The position numbers were made by a program, and so were the translations under genes. A stretch of 64,000 bases of DNA from Bacteroidota bacterium (GTDB taxonomy: Bacteria > Bacteroidota > Bacteroidia > Chitinophagales > Chitinophagaceae), in NCBI GenBank assembly GCA_018267965.1, contig JAFDXK010000007.1, positions 62,001 through 126,000 of the forward strand, written 5' to 3'. Below the pieces are notes generated by a model. That model had not been told where the DNA came from. It worked only from the letters and a program-made list of their open reading frames with translations, and searched no databases. Shown one piece after another: positions 25,838-33,611 of this stretch (position 1 is the first letter of the stretch; each line of letters starts with the position of its first letter).

Positions 25838-26428
25838 TTACTTCCATATCCTGAATTGCAATCGCAACTTTTTTTCCTGCAGTAAAGTTCGCCAGTCTAT
25901 AAAAAGAAAAATCATCACGAGCAAGATGCCAAGTACTGCTGCGGAAATACTCTTCCACGATATGATGCCTTCAAGTATGCTGGTTGCATTTTTAGCTACA
26001 TAATCACCCGCAGTGACCATAAGCGCATCGCTGATGAACTTACCTAAAAGAAATGAAGGAATAATATTCCAGGCATTTACCTTGCCAATGCCTGCTGCGG
26101 TAAAAAGTGGGGTAGAAGGAAGCGGCATTAATGTATAGAAAAATGCAAATGTGCGAGTTCTCCATCTGTTGTGGTTGAGCTTGCTCCCCACAAATTGTAC
26201 ATCTTGGTTTTTTTCTTGTTTTATTATCCTGTTGGACAAGTAAGGAATGTATTTGCTGTAGATATACCTGCCCAGTGCAGAGCCCGGCACGCCGCATGCC
26301 AATACTGTCCAAATATTCAAACCATAGCGCATTTGAAAAAACACCATGACTATCCATGCGGGCGGACCTACAAAAGGGATAACGTCAACTATCAGCGATG
26401 CGACAAAAACTAAAACATATGCCCACAT
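25838..26428 (-). CDS. Integral membrane protein, possibly DedA/VTT-like
   Basis: The 196-residue protein has about four to five hydrophobic segments (YVLVFVASLIVDVIPF, WTVLACGVPGSALGRY, FAFFYTLMPLPSTPLFTAAG, IISWKSISAAVLGILLVM). The motif GVPGSALGRYIYSKY followed by FYTLMPLPSTPLFTAAGIGK recalls the two half-helices of DedA/VTT (SNARE-associated) proteins, which flip lipids, but the usual arginine and glutamate motifs are only partly present. The assignment is tentative. It follows folE by 12 bases in the queD-folE operon. Confidence 0.5.
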   Translation of the reverse strand: MWAYVLVFVASLIVDVIPFVGPPAWIVMVFFQMRYGLNIWTVLACGVPGSALGRYIYSKYIPYLSNRIIKQEKNQDVQFVGSKLNHNRWRTRTFAFFYTLMPLPSTPLFTAAGIGKVNAWNIIPSFLLGKFISDALMVTAGDYVAKNATSILEGIISWKSISAAVLGILLVMIFLFIDWRTLLQEKKLRLQFRIWK

Positions 26429-26440
26429 GCTGATTGGATT

Positions 26441-27037
26441 TTAGTATAAATCTGCTGTAATTAACTTCAGAAATTCCGAACGTGTAGAATTTTTCTGGAA
26501 CTCTCCGCTAAAAGCAGATGTAGTAGTGATGCTGTTTTGTTTTTGTACACCACGCATCATCATACAAAGATGTTTGGCTTCAATAACTACAGCTACACCC
26601 AAAGGATTTAATGTTTCCTGTATAGCATCCAGGATCTGGTGCGTCATACGTTCCTGCACTTGCAGTCGGCGTGCAAAACAATCTACCACACGTGCTATCT
26701 TACTTAGCCCCGTTATGTAGCCGTTAGGTATATAAGCAATATGAGCTTTACCGAAAAATGGCAGCATGTGGTGTTCGCACATAGAGTATAATTCGATGTC
26801 CTTAACAATCACCATTTCGCTGTATGACTCATGAAATTTGGCTGAATTAAGAATTTCTTTCGCATCCATCTTATATCCCTGTGTCAGGTACTGCATAGCT
26901 TTAGCCATGCGTTCAGGCGTCTTTAATAAACCTTCACGATTAGGGTCTTCGCCAATAGCACCGATAGAAGACTTGTAATTTTCTATCAACGTATTAGTTA
27001 CATCTTCGCAGTAATGTTCTGTTTTTTTGTATGACAT
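26441..27037 (-). CDS. folE: GTP cyclohydrolase I
   Basis: FolE opens GTP to 7,8-dihydroneopterin triphosphate, the first step toward folate, biopterin and queuosine. The 198-residue protein shows [14 protein letters not shown] near residue 33, the zinc and active-site block [15 protein letters not shown] with its cysteine and histidines, [20 protein letters not shown], and CMMMRGV with the second zinc cysteine. It is encoded 16 bases after queD on the same strand, so substrate and next enzyme are made together. Confidence 0.97.
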   Translation of the reverse strand: MSYKKTEHYCEDVTNTLIENYKSSIGAIGEDPNREGLLKTPERMAKAMQYLTQGYKMDAKEILNSAKFHESYSEMVIVKDIELYSMCEHHMLPFFGKAHIAYIPNGYITGLSKIARVVDCFARRLQVQERMTHQILDAIQETLNPLGVAVVIEAKHLCMMMRGVQKQNSITTTSAFSGEFQKNSTRSEFLKLITADLY

Positions 27038-27053
27038 GCCTGAGTATTAAATG

Positions 27054-27464
27054 TTAGCCAAAGTATTCGACGTAAATTCTTGGTGTTTCCTGAAGTTTGA
27101 TACTGTGCAGCATGACACCATCTTTTTCAACATGAGGTTTTAGTTCATCCCATATTGCCATTGCAAAATTTTCTGCGCTGGTGAATTTGCCTTTCATGAA
27201 TTCGACGTCAAGATTGAGGTTGCGATGATCCACTTTTTCAACTATCACATCTTTTATCAGGTCGCCTAATGTTTTAGCATTAAATATGAAGCCTGTATCG
27301 GGATGAGGATTGCCTTTTATTGTTACGTGCAGCTCATAATTATGACCATGCCAGTTGGCATTATTGCATTTTCCGAAAACCTCAATATTCTGTTGTTCTG
27401 TCCAGTTTGGGTTGTCCAGCCTATGGGCTGCATTAAAGTGTTCAACTCGCGTCAGGTAAACCAT
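27054..27464 (-). CDS. queD: 6-carboxytetrahydropterin synthase / 6-pyruvoyl-tetrahydropterin synthase family
   Basis: The 136-residue protein fits QueD/PTPS. It has the zinc histidine in HFNAAHRL, the other two in NWHGHNYELHVT, and catalytic C, D and H positions in FGKCNNANWHGHN and VDHRNLN. It converts dihydroneopterin triphosphate either to 6-carboxytetrahydropterin (queuosine) or to 6-pyruvoyl-tetrahydropterin; the family alone does not decide. The operon with folE supports either. The promoter at 27482-27513 lies just upstream, divergent from mqnB. Confidence 0.9.
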   Translation of the reverse strand: MVYLTRVEHFNAAHRLDNPNWTEQQNIEVFGKCNNANWHGHNYELHVTIKGNPHPDTGFIFNAKTLGDLIKDVIVEKVDHRNLNLDVEFMKGKFTSAENFAMAIWDELKPHVEKDGVMLHSIKLQETPRIYVEYFG

Positions 27465-27481
27465 CTCAGTTAATTATCATG

Positions 27482-27513
27482 CAAAATTAGCTTTAGATAA
27501 TGGTTTGGACAAA
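27482..27513 (-). promoter_or_regulatory. Predicted promoter of the queD-folE operon
   Basis: On the minus strand TTTG (27513-27510) is followed, 20 bases later, by TAATTTTG (27489-27482). The queD start codon is 17 bases further on. Both elements and their spacing fit the Bacteroidota consensus. Confidence 0.5.
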
Positions 27514-27531
27514 AAAGCAGTTATTTGCATA

Positions 27532-28215
27532 ATGAATATCCTGCTGATAGCCGCTACAGAGGCTGAAATAGCCCCATTGACAACATTTATTGCCGCTAAC
27601 TGGCAAAGAGATGCGGAGGGCGTTTATGCCCGAGCAGGTATTCAATTGACGATACGAATTACAGGTGTAGGGATGGTTGCTACAGTCTACCACTTGACTA
27701 AGATACTGACTGCAGGAAGGTATGACCTCATCATTCAGGCGGGTATAGGAGGAAGTTTTGACCGGGGTATTGAATTGGGAGAAGTTGTATTGGTAAATAG
27801 CGATTGTTTTGGAGATTTTGGTGCTGAGGATAATGAAAACAGGCTGAGTATATTTCAATTGGGATTGTTGGATGCTAACAAAGACCCTTTTGTTAATGGT
27901 AAGCTGCCTTTGCCCGATAATCAATGGCGGCCATTGATATCACTGAAGCAAGTATCCGGGGTGACTGTAAATACTGTTACCGGAAGTGAAAAAACTGTTT
28001 CGGATTTTAATAAGATATATCCTGGTCATATTGAAAGCATGGAGGGGGCTGCTTTTCATTATGTATGCCTGCTTGAAGGCGTAGCATTTATGCAGATAAG
28101 GGCTATTTCTAATTATGTAGAGCCTAGAGATAAGAGTAAATGGAAAATGAAAGAAAGCATCGCCAACCTGAATAACTGGCTGATAGACTTTTTCGAAAAT
28201 AAAGAAATGAGCTAA
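27532..28215 (+). CDS. mqnB: Futalosine hydrolase
   Basis: MqnB cleaves futalosine to dehypoxanthine futalosine and hypoxanthine in the alternative menaquinone pathway. The 227-residue protein is a nucleoside phosphorylase-like fold: LLIAATEAEIAPL at the N-terminus, GVGMVATVYHLTKIL, IIQAGIGGSFDRGIELGEV, and MEGAAFHYVCLLEG with the catalytic glutamate. The ATG at 27532 is used; the TTG at 27505 would add nine polar residues and overlap the queD promoter. The hypoxanthine released could be salvaged by Hpt (21292-21834). It is divergent from queD. Confidence 0.92.
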   Translation: MNILLIAATEAEIAPLTTFIAANWQRDAEGVYARAGIQLTIRITGVGMVATVYHLTKILTAGRYDLIIQAGIGGSFDRGIELGEVVLVNSDCFGDFGAEDNENRLSIFQLGLLDANKDPFVNGKLPLPDNQWRPLISLKQVSGVTVNTVTGSEKTVSDFNKIYPGHIESMEGAAFHYVCLLEGVAFMQIRAISNYVEPRDKSKWKMKESIANLNNWLIDFFENKEMS

Positions 28216-28260
28216 TATGACAAATTCGTCAGCTTTTAAGCAGCGTTTAAGGGCAATAAA

Positions 28261-28291
28261 TTTGCATACTTCGTTATCTTGTATATATTTG
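28261..28291 (+). promoter_or_regulatory. Predicted promoter of the DUF3276 gene
   Basis: TTTG at 28261-28264, a 19-base spacer and TATATTTG at 28284-28291 form one of the best matches in the window to the Bacteroidota promoter. The GTG start at 28330 would follow a leader of about 30 bases. Confidence 0.55.
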
Positions 28292-28329
28292 CCTGACTTA
28301 AATTTAAAGTAAACTAAAAACACTCTACT

Positions 28330-28719
28330 GTGGCGTACGAGAACAAAAATTTTGGTGACAATCGAAACAATGAAAGCCTTTTCAGTAAAAGAATTAAAGC
28401 AGGTAAAAGAAGGACTTATTTTTTTGATGTGAGGTCGACTAGGGGAAATGATTATTTCATTACCATCACAGAAAGCAAGAAACGTTTTGATGACAATGGT
28501 TACGACAGGCACAAAATGTTTCTATACAAAGAAGACTTTAATAAGTTTTTGAATGCGTTGACTGAAACAGTTAACTATGTAAAAACAGACTTAATGCCTG
28601 ATTTTGACTTTGATGCATATAACCACGATCAGGAAAATGAAGAAACTGGTGCTGTGGTTGGTAGTTCAGAAGTGTCTGAAGCTGCAGATAACAGCAGCGT
28701 AGATGATTGGAAAATGTAA
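28330..28719 (+). CDS. Pur-alpha-like DUF3276 protein
   Basis: The 129-residue protein has the PUR/DUF3276 domain at about residues 17-90 (LFSKRIKAGKRRTYFFDVR, YFITITESKKRF, FLYKEDFNKFLNAL). An acidic, disordered tail follows (HDQENEETG, VSEAADNSS). Bacterial Pur-alpha-like proteins fold as whirly-like domains and bind single-stranded nucleic acid; this subgroup is small and common in Bacteroidota. The start is GTG 28330. It is a single-gene unit with a good promoter (28261-28291) and terminator (28744-28768), which suggests strong expression. Confidence 0.87.
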   Translation: MAYENKNFGDNRNNESLFSKRIKAGKRRTYFFDVRSTRGNDYFITITESKKRFDDNGYDRHKMFLYKEDFNKFLNALTETVNYVKTDLMPDFDFDAYNHDQENEETGAVVGSSEVSEAADNSSVDDWKM

Positions 28720-28743
28720 TACTTGATATTGTTGAATAATATT

Positions 28744-28768
28744 AAGCCGTGCACTGCGCGGCTTTTTT
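28744..28768 (+). terminator. Rho-independent terminator after the DUF3276 gene
   Basis: AAGCCGTGC (28744-28752) pairs with GCGCGGCTT (28756-28764), one wobble and a 3-base loop, followed by TTTT. Confidence 0.85.
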
Positions 28769-28896
28769 AATTCAGGTAGCAAAAAAACAATCAAAACTAT
28801 ATGGCAAACCAGAATTTTGATTAATTTAACGCTTGGTATATTAACTCATTTGTAAAAATTATATATTTAGGATTGTATCCCGATAAAATAAGCCGT

Positions 28897-29670
28897 ATGA
28901 AAAAATTGCTATTATTCTTCGTATTGATTGGTATAAAGGCCGAAGCTCAAGAGCTGGAAGGTGGTATAGGGGGGGGATTTAGCCTCACTACCACACCTAC
29001 TGACAATATGGTGTATAAAGGTGATCAAAACTTAATGACATATTCGGCAAATATGAGGCTATTGTATACCACCAAAAACAACTGGATGATTGGTTTGGAA
29101 GGACAAATGCATGAAATGTCAGCTAAATCTACATCGAAAAAATATGGTGGTTTCTATAATGATTACTTGTATATAGATTCTGTTGGCGGCAACGATAAAA
29201 AAATTGTTTATGCCAAGTATACTGTGAATGTATGTGCTGTTGCTAATAAACGATTTGATTTCGGAGGTAGTTATTTATATGGTGGTATAGCTTTGGGCTA
29301 TGTATCCGCAAGAAACAACTCTCATATGTATCTTGCCAACGAGACTTATAAAGGTCCGGATGGCGGGCAAGGTATTTGTTATGGCTTGCAATTGGGTTAT
29401 GCAGCAAACATTACCGACAGGATTGGTATTTACCTGGAAGGTTCTTGGAGATCTTATACAGTTGATTATAAAAATGCCGACGCTCCGCAAGTATACCCGT
29501 ATACTAAACTGAAATATCACATCATGGCGTTCCCTTGTACTTTTGGTATACGTTATGTGTTCAAAAAAGTGTATCCTAATGAGTATGGTACATATGACAA
29601 GGACCACAGAAGATTTATTGAAAATAAGAGATATTATAACCGCGGTAAGAAAGCAGACGGTAACTGGTAA
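28897..29670 (+). CDS. Outer-membrane beta-barrel protein
   Basis: From ATG 28897 the protein has 257 residues and a signal peptide (MKKLLLFFVLIGIKAEAQ). The mature part shows Gly/aromatic alternation (GGIGGGFSLTTTP, NWMIGLEGQMHEMS, YLYGGIALGYVSARN, GLQLGYAANITDRIGIYLEG), typical of a barrel of about eight strands. The last strand is FPCTFGIRYVFKKVY, after which about 30 basic and aromatic residues form an unusual tail. The function is not known. A TTG at 28873 would add eight residues before the signal peptide and is not used. Its own terminator follows at 29689. Confidence 0.78.
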   Translation: MKKLLLFFVLIGIKAEAQELEGGIGGGFSLTTTPTDNMVYKGDQNLMTYSANMRLLYTTKNNWMIGLEGQMHEMSAKSTSKKYGGFYNDYLYIDSVGGNDKKIVYAKYTVNVCAVANKRFDFGGSYLYGGIALGYVSARNNSHMYLANETYKGPDGGQGICYGLQLGYAANITDRIGIYLEGSWRSYTVDYKNADAPQVYPYTKLKYHIMAFPCTFGIRYVFKKVYPNEYGTYDKDHRRFIENKRYYNRGKKADGNW

Positions 29671-29688
29671 TCTTACTTAAACATAAAT

Positions 29689-29718
29689 AAAAAAGGATAG
29701 CAAACGCTATCCTTTTTT
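29689..29718 (+). terminator. Terminator after the beta-barrel gene
   Basis: AAAAGGATAGC (29691-29701) pairs with GCTATCCTTTT (29706-29716) across AAAC, extended by A-T pairs on both sides. The T run continues on the plus strand; the run of A before the stem would let it work on the minus strand as well. Confidence 0.8.
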
Positions 29719-29807
29719 ATTTGCACATTATTTTGAAAATATATGCAGTATGCTGAAACATTTGCCAGGTTGAGGTTTTGGAGGAATTGACAAATCGTAC
29801 GTTCAAA

Positions 29808-29838
29808 AAAATAGCCTTGCAAAAAGCAAGGCTATTTT
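29808..29838 (-). terminator. Terminator of the Wza-like gene
   Basis: A perfect 13-bp stem, AAAATAGCCTTGC (29808-29820) with GCAAGGCTATTTT (29826-29838). On the minus strand the distal arm continues into a run of seven Ts. It lies 17 bases after the stop of the minus-strand polysaccharide export gene. Confidence 0.83.
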
Positions 29839-29855
29839 GATGGAATTCTGTTTTA

Positions 29856-30650
29856 TTATTTCAGGAATACTGTATAAACTATCACAATTATAGATAATAA
29901 GGTTGAGGTAAGGCTGATGTATCTGTCTCTTGACGCATCTGTTGTAGCACCTCTGGCTTTAGCCTTGTTGGGTTCCACATATATAACATCGCCGTTGCGT
30001 ACATAGTAATACGGAGATTGAAATAAATCTGTCGAATTCAGACTGAACCTTACAGCTACCTTCTTGCCATTTTCTTCACGAATCAGCAGTACATTTTCAC
30101 GTTTACCCTGTATTGAAAGGTCACCGGCTAAGCTGATGGCATCAAGAACGCTTGTTTTCTCATTTAATAAAGGTAGTCGGCCTGGTCTGTTTACCTCACC
30201 CATTACATTAATAAAATGATTGAGGAATTTAATGTTAACGATAGGAGTGACGTAATATTTAGTAGCTCGCTCTTTAATCAGCTCTTTTGCTTCGAAAGTT
30301 GTAAGCCCTTCAACCTTAATGCTACCAATAACAGGTATGTCTATATGGCCGCTCTTATCAACTATATAGCTAAGATTTTCTTCAGTGGCATTATTTCTTG
30401 TGCTGGCATCTGTAGTTAGGTTTTTTATGTCAATTGTTTGTACAGATACAAATAATACATCATTAGCCTCTATTCTAGGTTCTACATAGTTTGCTTCAGC
30501 TATATTCGTTGTATGGTCTATAGAGTCGGAAATATTTTTAAAATATTTTACCTTTTTTGCAGTAGTACATGAGGTAATACTCTGATAAAAAAATATTGTC
30601 ATAAGACAGAGTGACAAATAGGCAATCTTTTTGACCATAGTGGTTGGCAT
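29856..30650 (-). CDS. Polysaccharide export lipoprotein (Wza/BexD-like)
   Basis: The 264-residue protein is a candidate outer-membrane export channel subunit. It has a lipoprotein signal with lipobox I-T-S-C (Cys28) and a Poly_export domain at about 55-145 (DVLFVSVQTIDI, SYIVDKSGHIDIPVIG, YYVTPIVNIKFLNH). An SLBB-like domain follows at about 148-235 (VMGEVNRPGRLPLLNEKTS, VLDAISLAGD, YYVRNGDVIYVEP). A C-terminal hydrophobic helix (LTSTLLSIIVIVYTVFL) matches the barrel-forming amphipathic segment of Wza. An alternative start is the ATG four codons in. It is divergent from the Wzc-like gene; their 313-base spacer holds its promoter at 30665-30695. Confidence 0.87.
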   Translation of the reverse strand: MPTTMVKKIAYLSLCLMTIFFYQSITSCTTAKKVKYFKNISDSIDHTTNIAEANYVEPRIEANDVLFVSVQTIDIKNLTTDASTRNNATEENLSYIVDKSGHIDIPVIGSIKVEGLTTFEAKELIKERATKYYVTPIVNIKFLNHFINVMGEVNRPGRLPLLNEKTSVLDAISLAGDLSIQGKRENVLLIREENGKKVAVRFSLNSTDLFQSPYYYVRNGDVIYVEPNKAKARGATTDASRDRYISLTSTLLSIIVIVYTVFLK

Positions 30651-30963
30651 TATTAATTTTTTTTCAAAAGTAGTTTAAAATAGATAGTTAGCAAAGCTGT
30701 ACGAGCAACCAATAAATATCCTCACAAATCACTTTTACACTAAATAATAACGATTAAATAAAGAAACAGTTTTTCTGATGAAATATTCTTTAAAACACTT
30801 GTCAACACTGTTATTATAGGATTTTTTAGAGTAATTTCGCCACTGAAAATAACAATCCCGATTTTTACAATTTAAACATATTCATTATTTCAATATTATG
30901 AAATGTTATTGTATTGGTTTTTTTGTTGTTTCAGATACATACCGGTTAATTATAAAGAGATAA
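30651..30963. other. AT-rich divergent control region of the polysaccharide locus
   Basis: This 313-base spacer lies between the Wza-like and Wzc-like genes. It holds the minus-strand promoter at 30665-30695. On the plus side TAATTTCG (30832-30839) is a possible -7 box for the Wzc-like gene, leaving a leader of about 120 bases. No T-rich terminator-like hairpin is seen in that leader. No gene is seen inside the spacer. Confidence 0.5.
30665..30695 (-). promoter_or_regulatory. Predicted promoter of the Wza-like gene
   Basis: On the minus strand TTTG (30695-30692), a 19-base spacer and TACTTTTG (30672-30665) match the Bacteroidota consensus with the same spacing as the DUF3276 promoter. The ATG at 30650 is 14 bases further on. 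Confidence 0.52.
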
Positions 30964-33438
30964 ATGGAAACCATTAATTCTGCTAAAAGTAGAACAGAAA
31001 CTGAGAATAACCTGATTAATATAAGATGGATTATCACCACTCTTTTGGCAACCTGGCCTTGGTTTTTAACAAGTATAATAATAGCGCTGGTGTGCGCCAA
31101 TTTGTATTTGCGATATGCAACGCCGATATACAAAGTTGGTAGCGAGATTTTGATTAATGATAACGGCGGTAAGTCTGGCAGTAAAAATGATGATTTAATA
31201 CTGGAAGGTTTAGGTTTATCAGGTAAGAATAATGAGCTGAATAACATTTTGCGTGTAATGCACAGTAAGGGTTTAATGGCTAGGGTTGTTCAGCGCCTGA
31301 AACTTAATGTACAATATTTTGAATATGGTAATGTAAAAACAACCCAGTTTTATGGATTAAGTCCATTTAGATTGATAGTTGCTGACTCTATTATCAATAA
31401 CATAAATAACTATTACTCTTATAAAATCACTTTTGATGGTAAGGGCGGATTTGTAATTACTGATGAGCAGAATACCTGGCAAGGAAATTATGGAATGCCT
31501 CTTACATTACCCCTTGGTGAGGTGATTATTAATAAAACGGGTGAGCTGCCTATAAAACCCAATACCAAGTATGTAGTAGCTATTTCTTCTGTAATGGGAA
31601 CAGCTGCAGGTTATGCCGGTGCTATAGATATTGTGAGGCCGGAAAAAAATGCTAACTATGTAGATATAGCCATACAGGATGAGATACCGGAAAGAGGTAA
31701 AAATATTGTAGACACACTTGTCAGAGTTTATGTTGAAAAAAACATAGAGGACAGAAATCTCATCGCAAATAATACTATCGCATTTATAAATGACAGGTTA
31801 GGTAAAGTGAGCCAGGAGCTTTCTACTCTCGAGGATAGTATCGTTACTTTCAAAGAAGGTAGGAAGATAATGGGCGACATAAAGAATGAGTCTAATTTTT
31901 TATTAAGCTCTACTACCGAGGCTGAGAAGCAGATGTATGAAAAAGAAGTGCAACTGCAAGTAGTTGAAAGCCTTGAAAGATATTTAAATGATGTTAAGAA
32001 TGCAGAAAGTGTGGTGCCATCAGGCCTGATGGTTGAAGACAAAACACTGTTTGGGATAATTGACAGATATAATCAATTATTGCTGGAGAGAAATAAAGCT
32101 TCACTCACACTGCAAAAAACCAGTCCGTACATAAAAAATTTAGACGAGCAGTTGGATGATTTGAGGCAAGATATGAAAAGCAATATTGCTACTACAAAGC
32201 ACATTGTGCAGGTAACAATAGATGAATTGAGAAGAAGAGGTGCAGGCATTAACGCACAGATAAGAGGAGTGCCTAAAACTGAGAAAATATCATTAGACTA
32301 TGCAAGGAAACAGCGTATACAAGAAGAATTGTTTTTGTATTTGCTGAAAAAGAGAGAAGAAACAGAAGTTAGTAAATCTTCTACTGTAGCAAACGTATCT
32401 ATAATTAATGTTGCTGAGAATTACGGTACAGTACAACCTAACAGATCAAGGGTTAAGAGTATAGCAGTTCTTATGGCATTTTTAGTTCCGATAGTGATAT
32501 TATTATTGAGGCGAATGTTCAATACAAAAATCATCGCCAAGAATGATATCATGAATGCTTCAGATATTCCTATCATTGGTGAGATTGGGCATAACGAACA
32601 AGATATGGCTGTAACGGTGAAGAGTAATAGCCATTCGGTAATGTCTGAGCAATTCAGAGCATTACGAACAAACGTTCAGTTTTTATTGACCGACAAGAAA
32701 GATAAGGTCATCATGCTTACATCAAGCATGAGTGGAGAAGGTAAATCATTTATAGCAATCAACCTTGCGAGCACTTTTGCAATATCAGGGAAAAAGGTTG
32801 TGCTGCTGGAATTAGATTTACGTAAACCGAAAATATCAAAACACCTCGGCCTTGATAATGGCATCGGATTATCAACTTATGCTGTAGGTCAGGCAGAAAA
32901 AGAGAATATAATTCAGCCTTCGGGTTTTGAAGATAATTTATATGTTATCCCATCAGGACCTATCCCTCCGAACCCTGCCGAGCTTATCATGTTATCAAGG
33001 GTTGATGAATTGTTTGCCTACCTGAGAGAGCAGTTTGATTATATTTTAATTGATACTGCACCTGTAGGGTTGGTAACAGATGCGCTACTGTTAAACCGTT
33101 TCGCTGATACTACATTGTATGTGATAAGGCAAGGATATACTTTTAAACAGCAGTTGCAGATACCAAACGAAATTGAGGAGAACAAGAGAATATCCAGGCT
33201 ATGTTTTGTGATAAATGATGTGGTGTACAGAAGAGGTTATAGCTACGGCTATGGCTATGGTTATGAATCTGGTTATGGTTATGGTTATGGTTATGGCTAT
33301 GGTTACGGCTACGGAGGTTACGGTGCATACGGAAAATATGGTGGGGGCTATTTTAGCCAGGAACAGGAGGAAGTACGAGGTATTAAGAAATTAGTAAGGA
33401 ATATACTTCGCTTCTTACCATTTAATCGTTCCAAATAA
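30964..33438 (+). CDS. Polysaccharide co-polymerase / tyrosine autokinase (Wzc-like)
   Basis: The 824-residue protein joins a Wzz-type chain-length domain and a BY-kinase. Residues about 15-130 hold the first membrane helix (TTLLATWPWFLTSIIIALVC) and Wzz core, and residues about 270-480 are coiled coil with GNVR-like sequence. The second helix is SIAVLMAFLVPIVILLL near residue 500. The kinase follows: Walker A SSMSGEGKS (about 586-594), Walker A' LELDLRKP (about 613-620) and Walker B YILIDTAPVG (about 694-703). The C-terminus carries 16 tyrosines in residues 759-796, the autophosphorylation cluster. Such kinases set polymer length and export. It starts the plus-strand side of the polysaccharide locus. 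Confidence 0.93.
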   Translation: METINSAKSRTETENNLINIRWIITTLLATWPWFLTSIIIALVCANLYLRYATPIYKVGSEILINDNGGKSGSKNDDLILEGLGLSGKNNELNNILRVMHSKGLMARVVQRLKLNVQYFEYGNVKTTQFYGLSPFRLIVADSIINNINNYYSYKITFDGKGGFVITDEQNTWQGNYGMPLTLPLGEVIINKTGELPIKPNTKYVVAISSVMGTAAGYAGAIDIVRPEKNANYVDIAIQDEIPERGKNIVDTLVRVYVEKNIEDRNLIANNTIAFINDRLGKVSQELSTLEDSIVTFKEGRKIMGDIKNESNFLLSSTTEAEKQMYEKEVQLQVVESLERYLNDVKNAESVVPSGLMVEDKTLFGIIDRYNQLLLERNKASLTLQKTSPYIKNLDEQLDDLRQDMKSNIATTKHIVQVTIDELRRRGAGINAQIRGVPKTEKISLDYARKQRIQEELFLYLLKKREETEVSKSSTVANVSIINVAENYGTVQPNRSRVKSIAVLMAFLVPIVILLLRRMFNTKIIAKNDIMNASDIPIIGEIGHNEQDMAVTVKSNSHSVMSEQFRALRTNVQFLLTDKKDKVIMLTSSMSGEGKSFIAINLASTFAISGKKVVLLELDLRKPKISKHLGLDNGIGLSTYAVGQAEKENIIQPSGFEDNLYVIPSGPIPPNPAELIMLSRVDELFAYLREQFDYILIDTAPVGLVTDALLLNRFADTTLYVIRQGYTFKQQLQIPNEIEENKRISRLCFVINDVVYRRGYSYGYGYGYESGYGYGYGYGYGYGYGGYGAYGKYGGGYFSQEQEEVRGIKKLVRNILRFLPFNRSK
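33235..33351 (+). repeat. GGT/GGC-TAT hexamer repeat coding for a Gly-Tyr tail
   Basis: The 3' part of the Wzc-like gene contains imperfect 6-base repeats of GG(T/C)TA(T/C), seven in a row at about 33271-33312 and more on either side. They encode alternating Gly-Tyr. Because the unit is a multiple of three, slippage would change tyrosine number without breaking the frame. Confidence 0.85.
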
Positions 33439-33611
33439 TCAAACCGATTTGTATTGCCTGTCCCATGAACAATATAGGCATACACTAAATAATTTTTAAC
33501 CCTACATTATTGTGTTCTGAGGGTTGATTTGTCAGTTGTATGTGACTGACAGTGGCGAAGCCATAGAAAAAATGCAGTTAACCATCTTCGAAAGAAGTTT
33601 CTTATATCGAA
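33439..33611. other. Spacer before the large glycan operon
   Basis: A 173-base gap separates the Wzc-like gene from asnB. It contains two short inverted repeats: AACCCT (33498-33503) with AGGGTT (33520-33525), and GTCAGT (33531-33536) with ACTGAC (33545-33550). These may shape a leader, but no clear promoter or T-rich terminator is evident. Confidence 0.35.

Noticed and set aside
33143-33328. His/Asn-rich minus-strand frame (HNHNHNHNQ-like)
   Set aside because: It is the antisense of the Gly-Tyr hexamer repeat of the Wzc-like gene and not an independent gene.
33235-33351. CRISPR-like or minisatellite array
   Set aside because: Units are 6 bases with no spacers, in frame with a kinase tail; it is a coding repeat.
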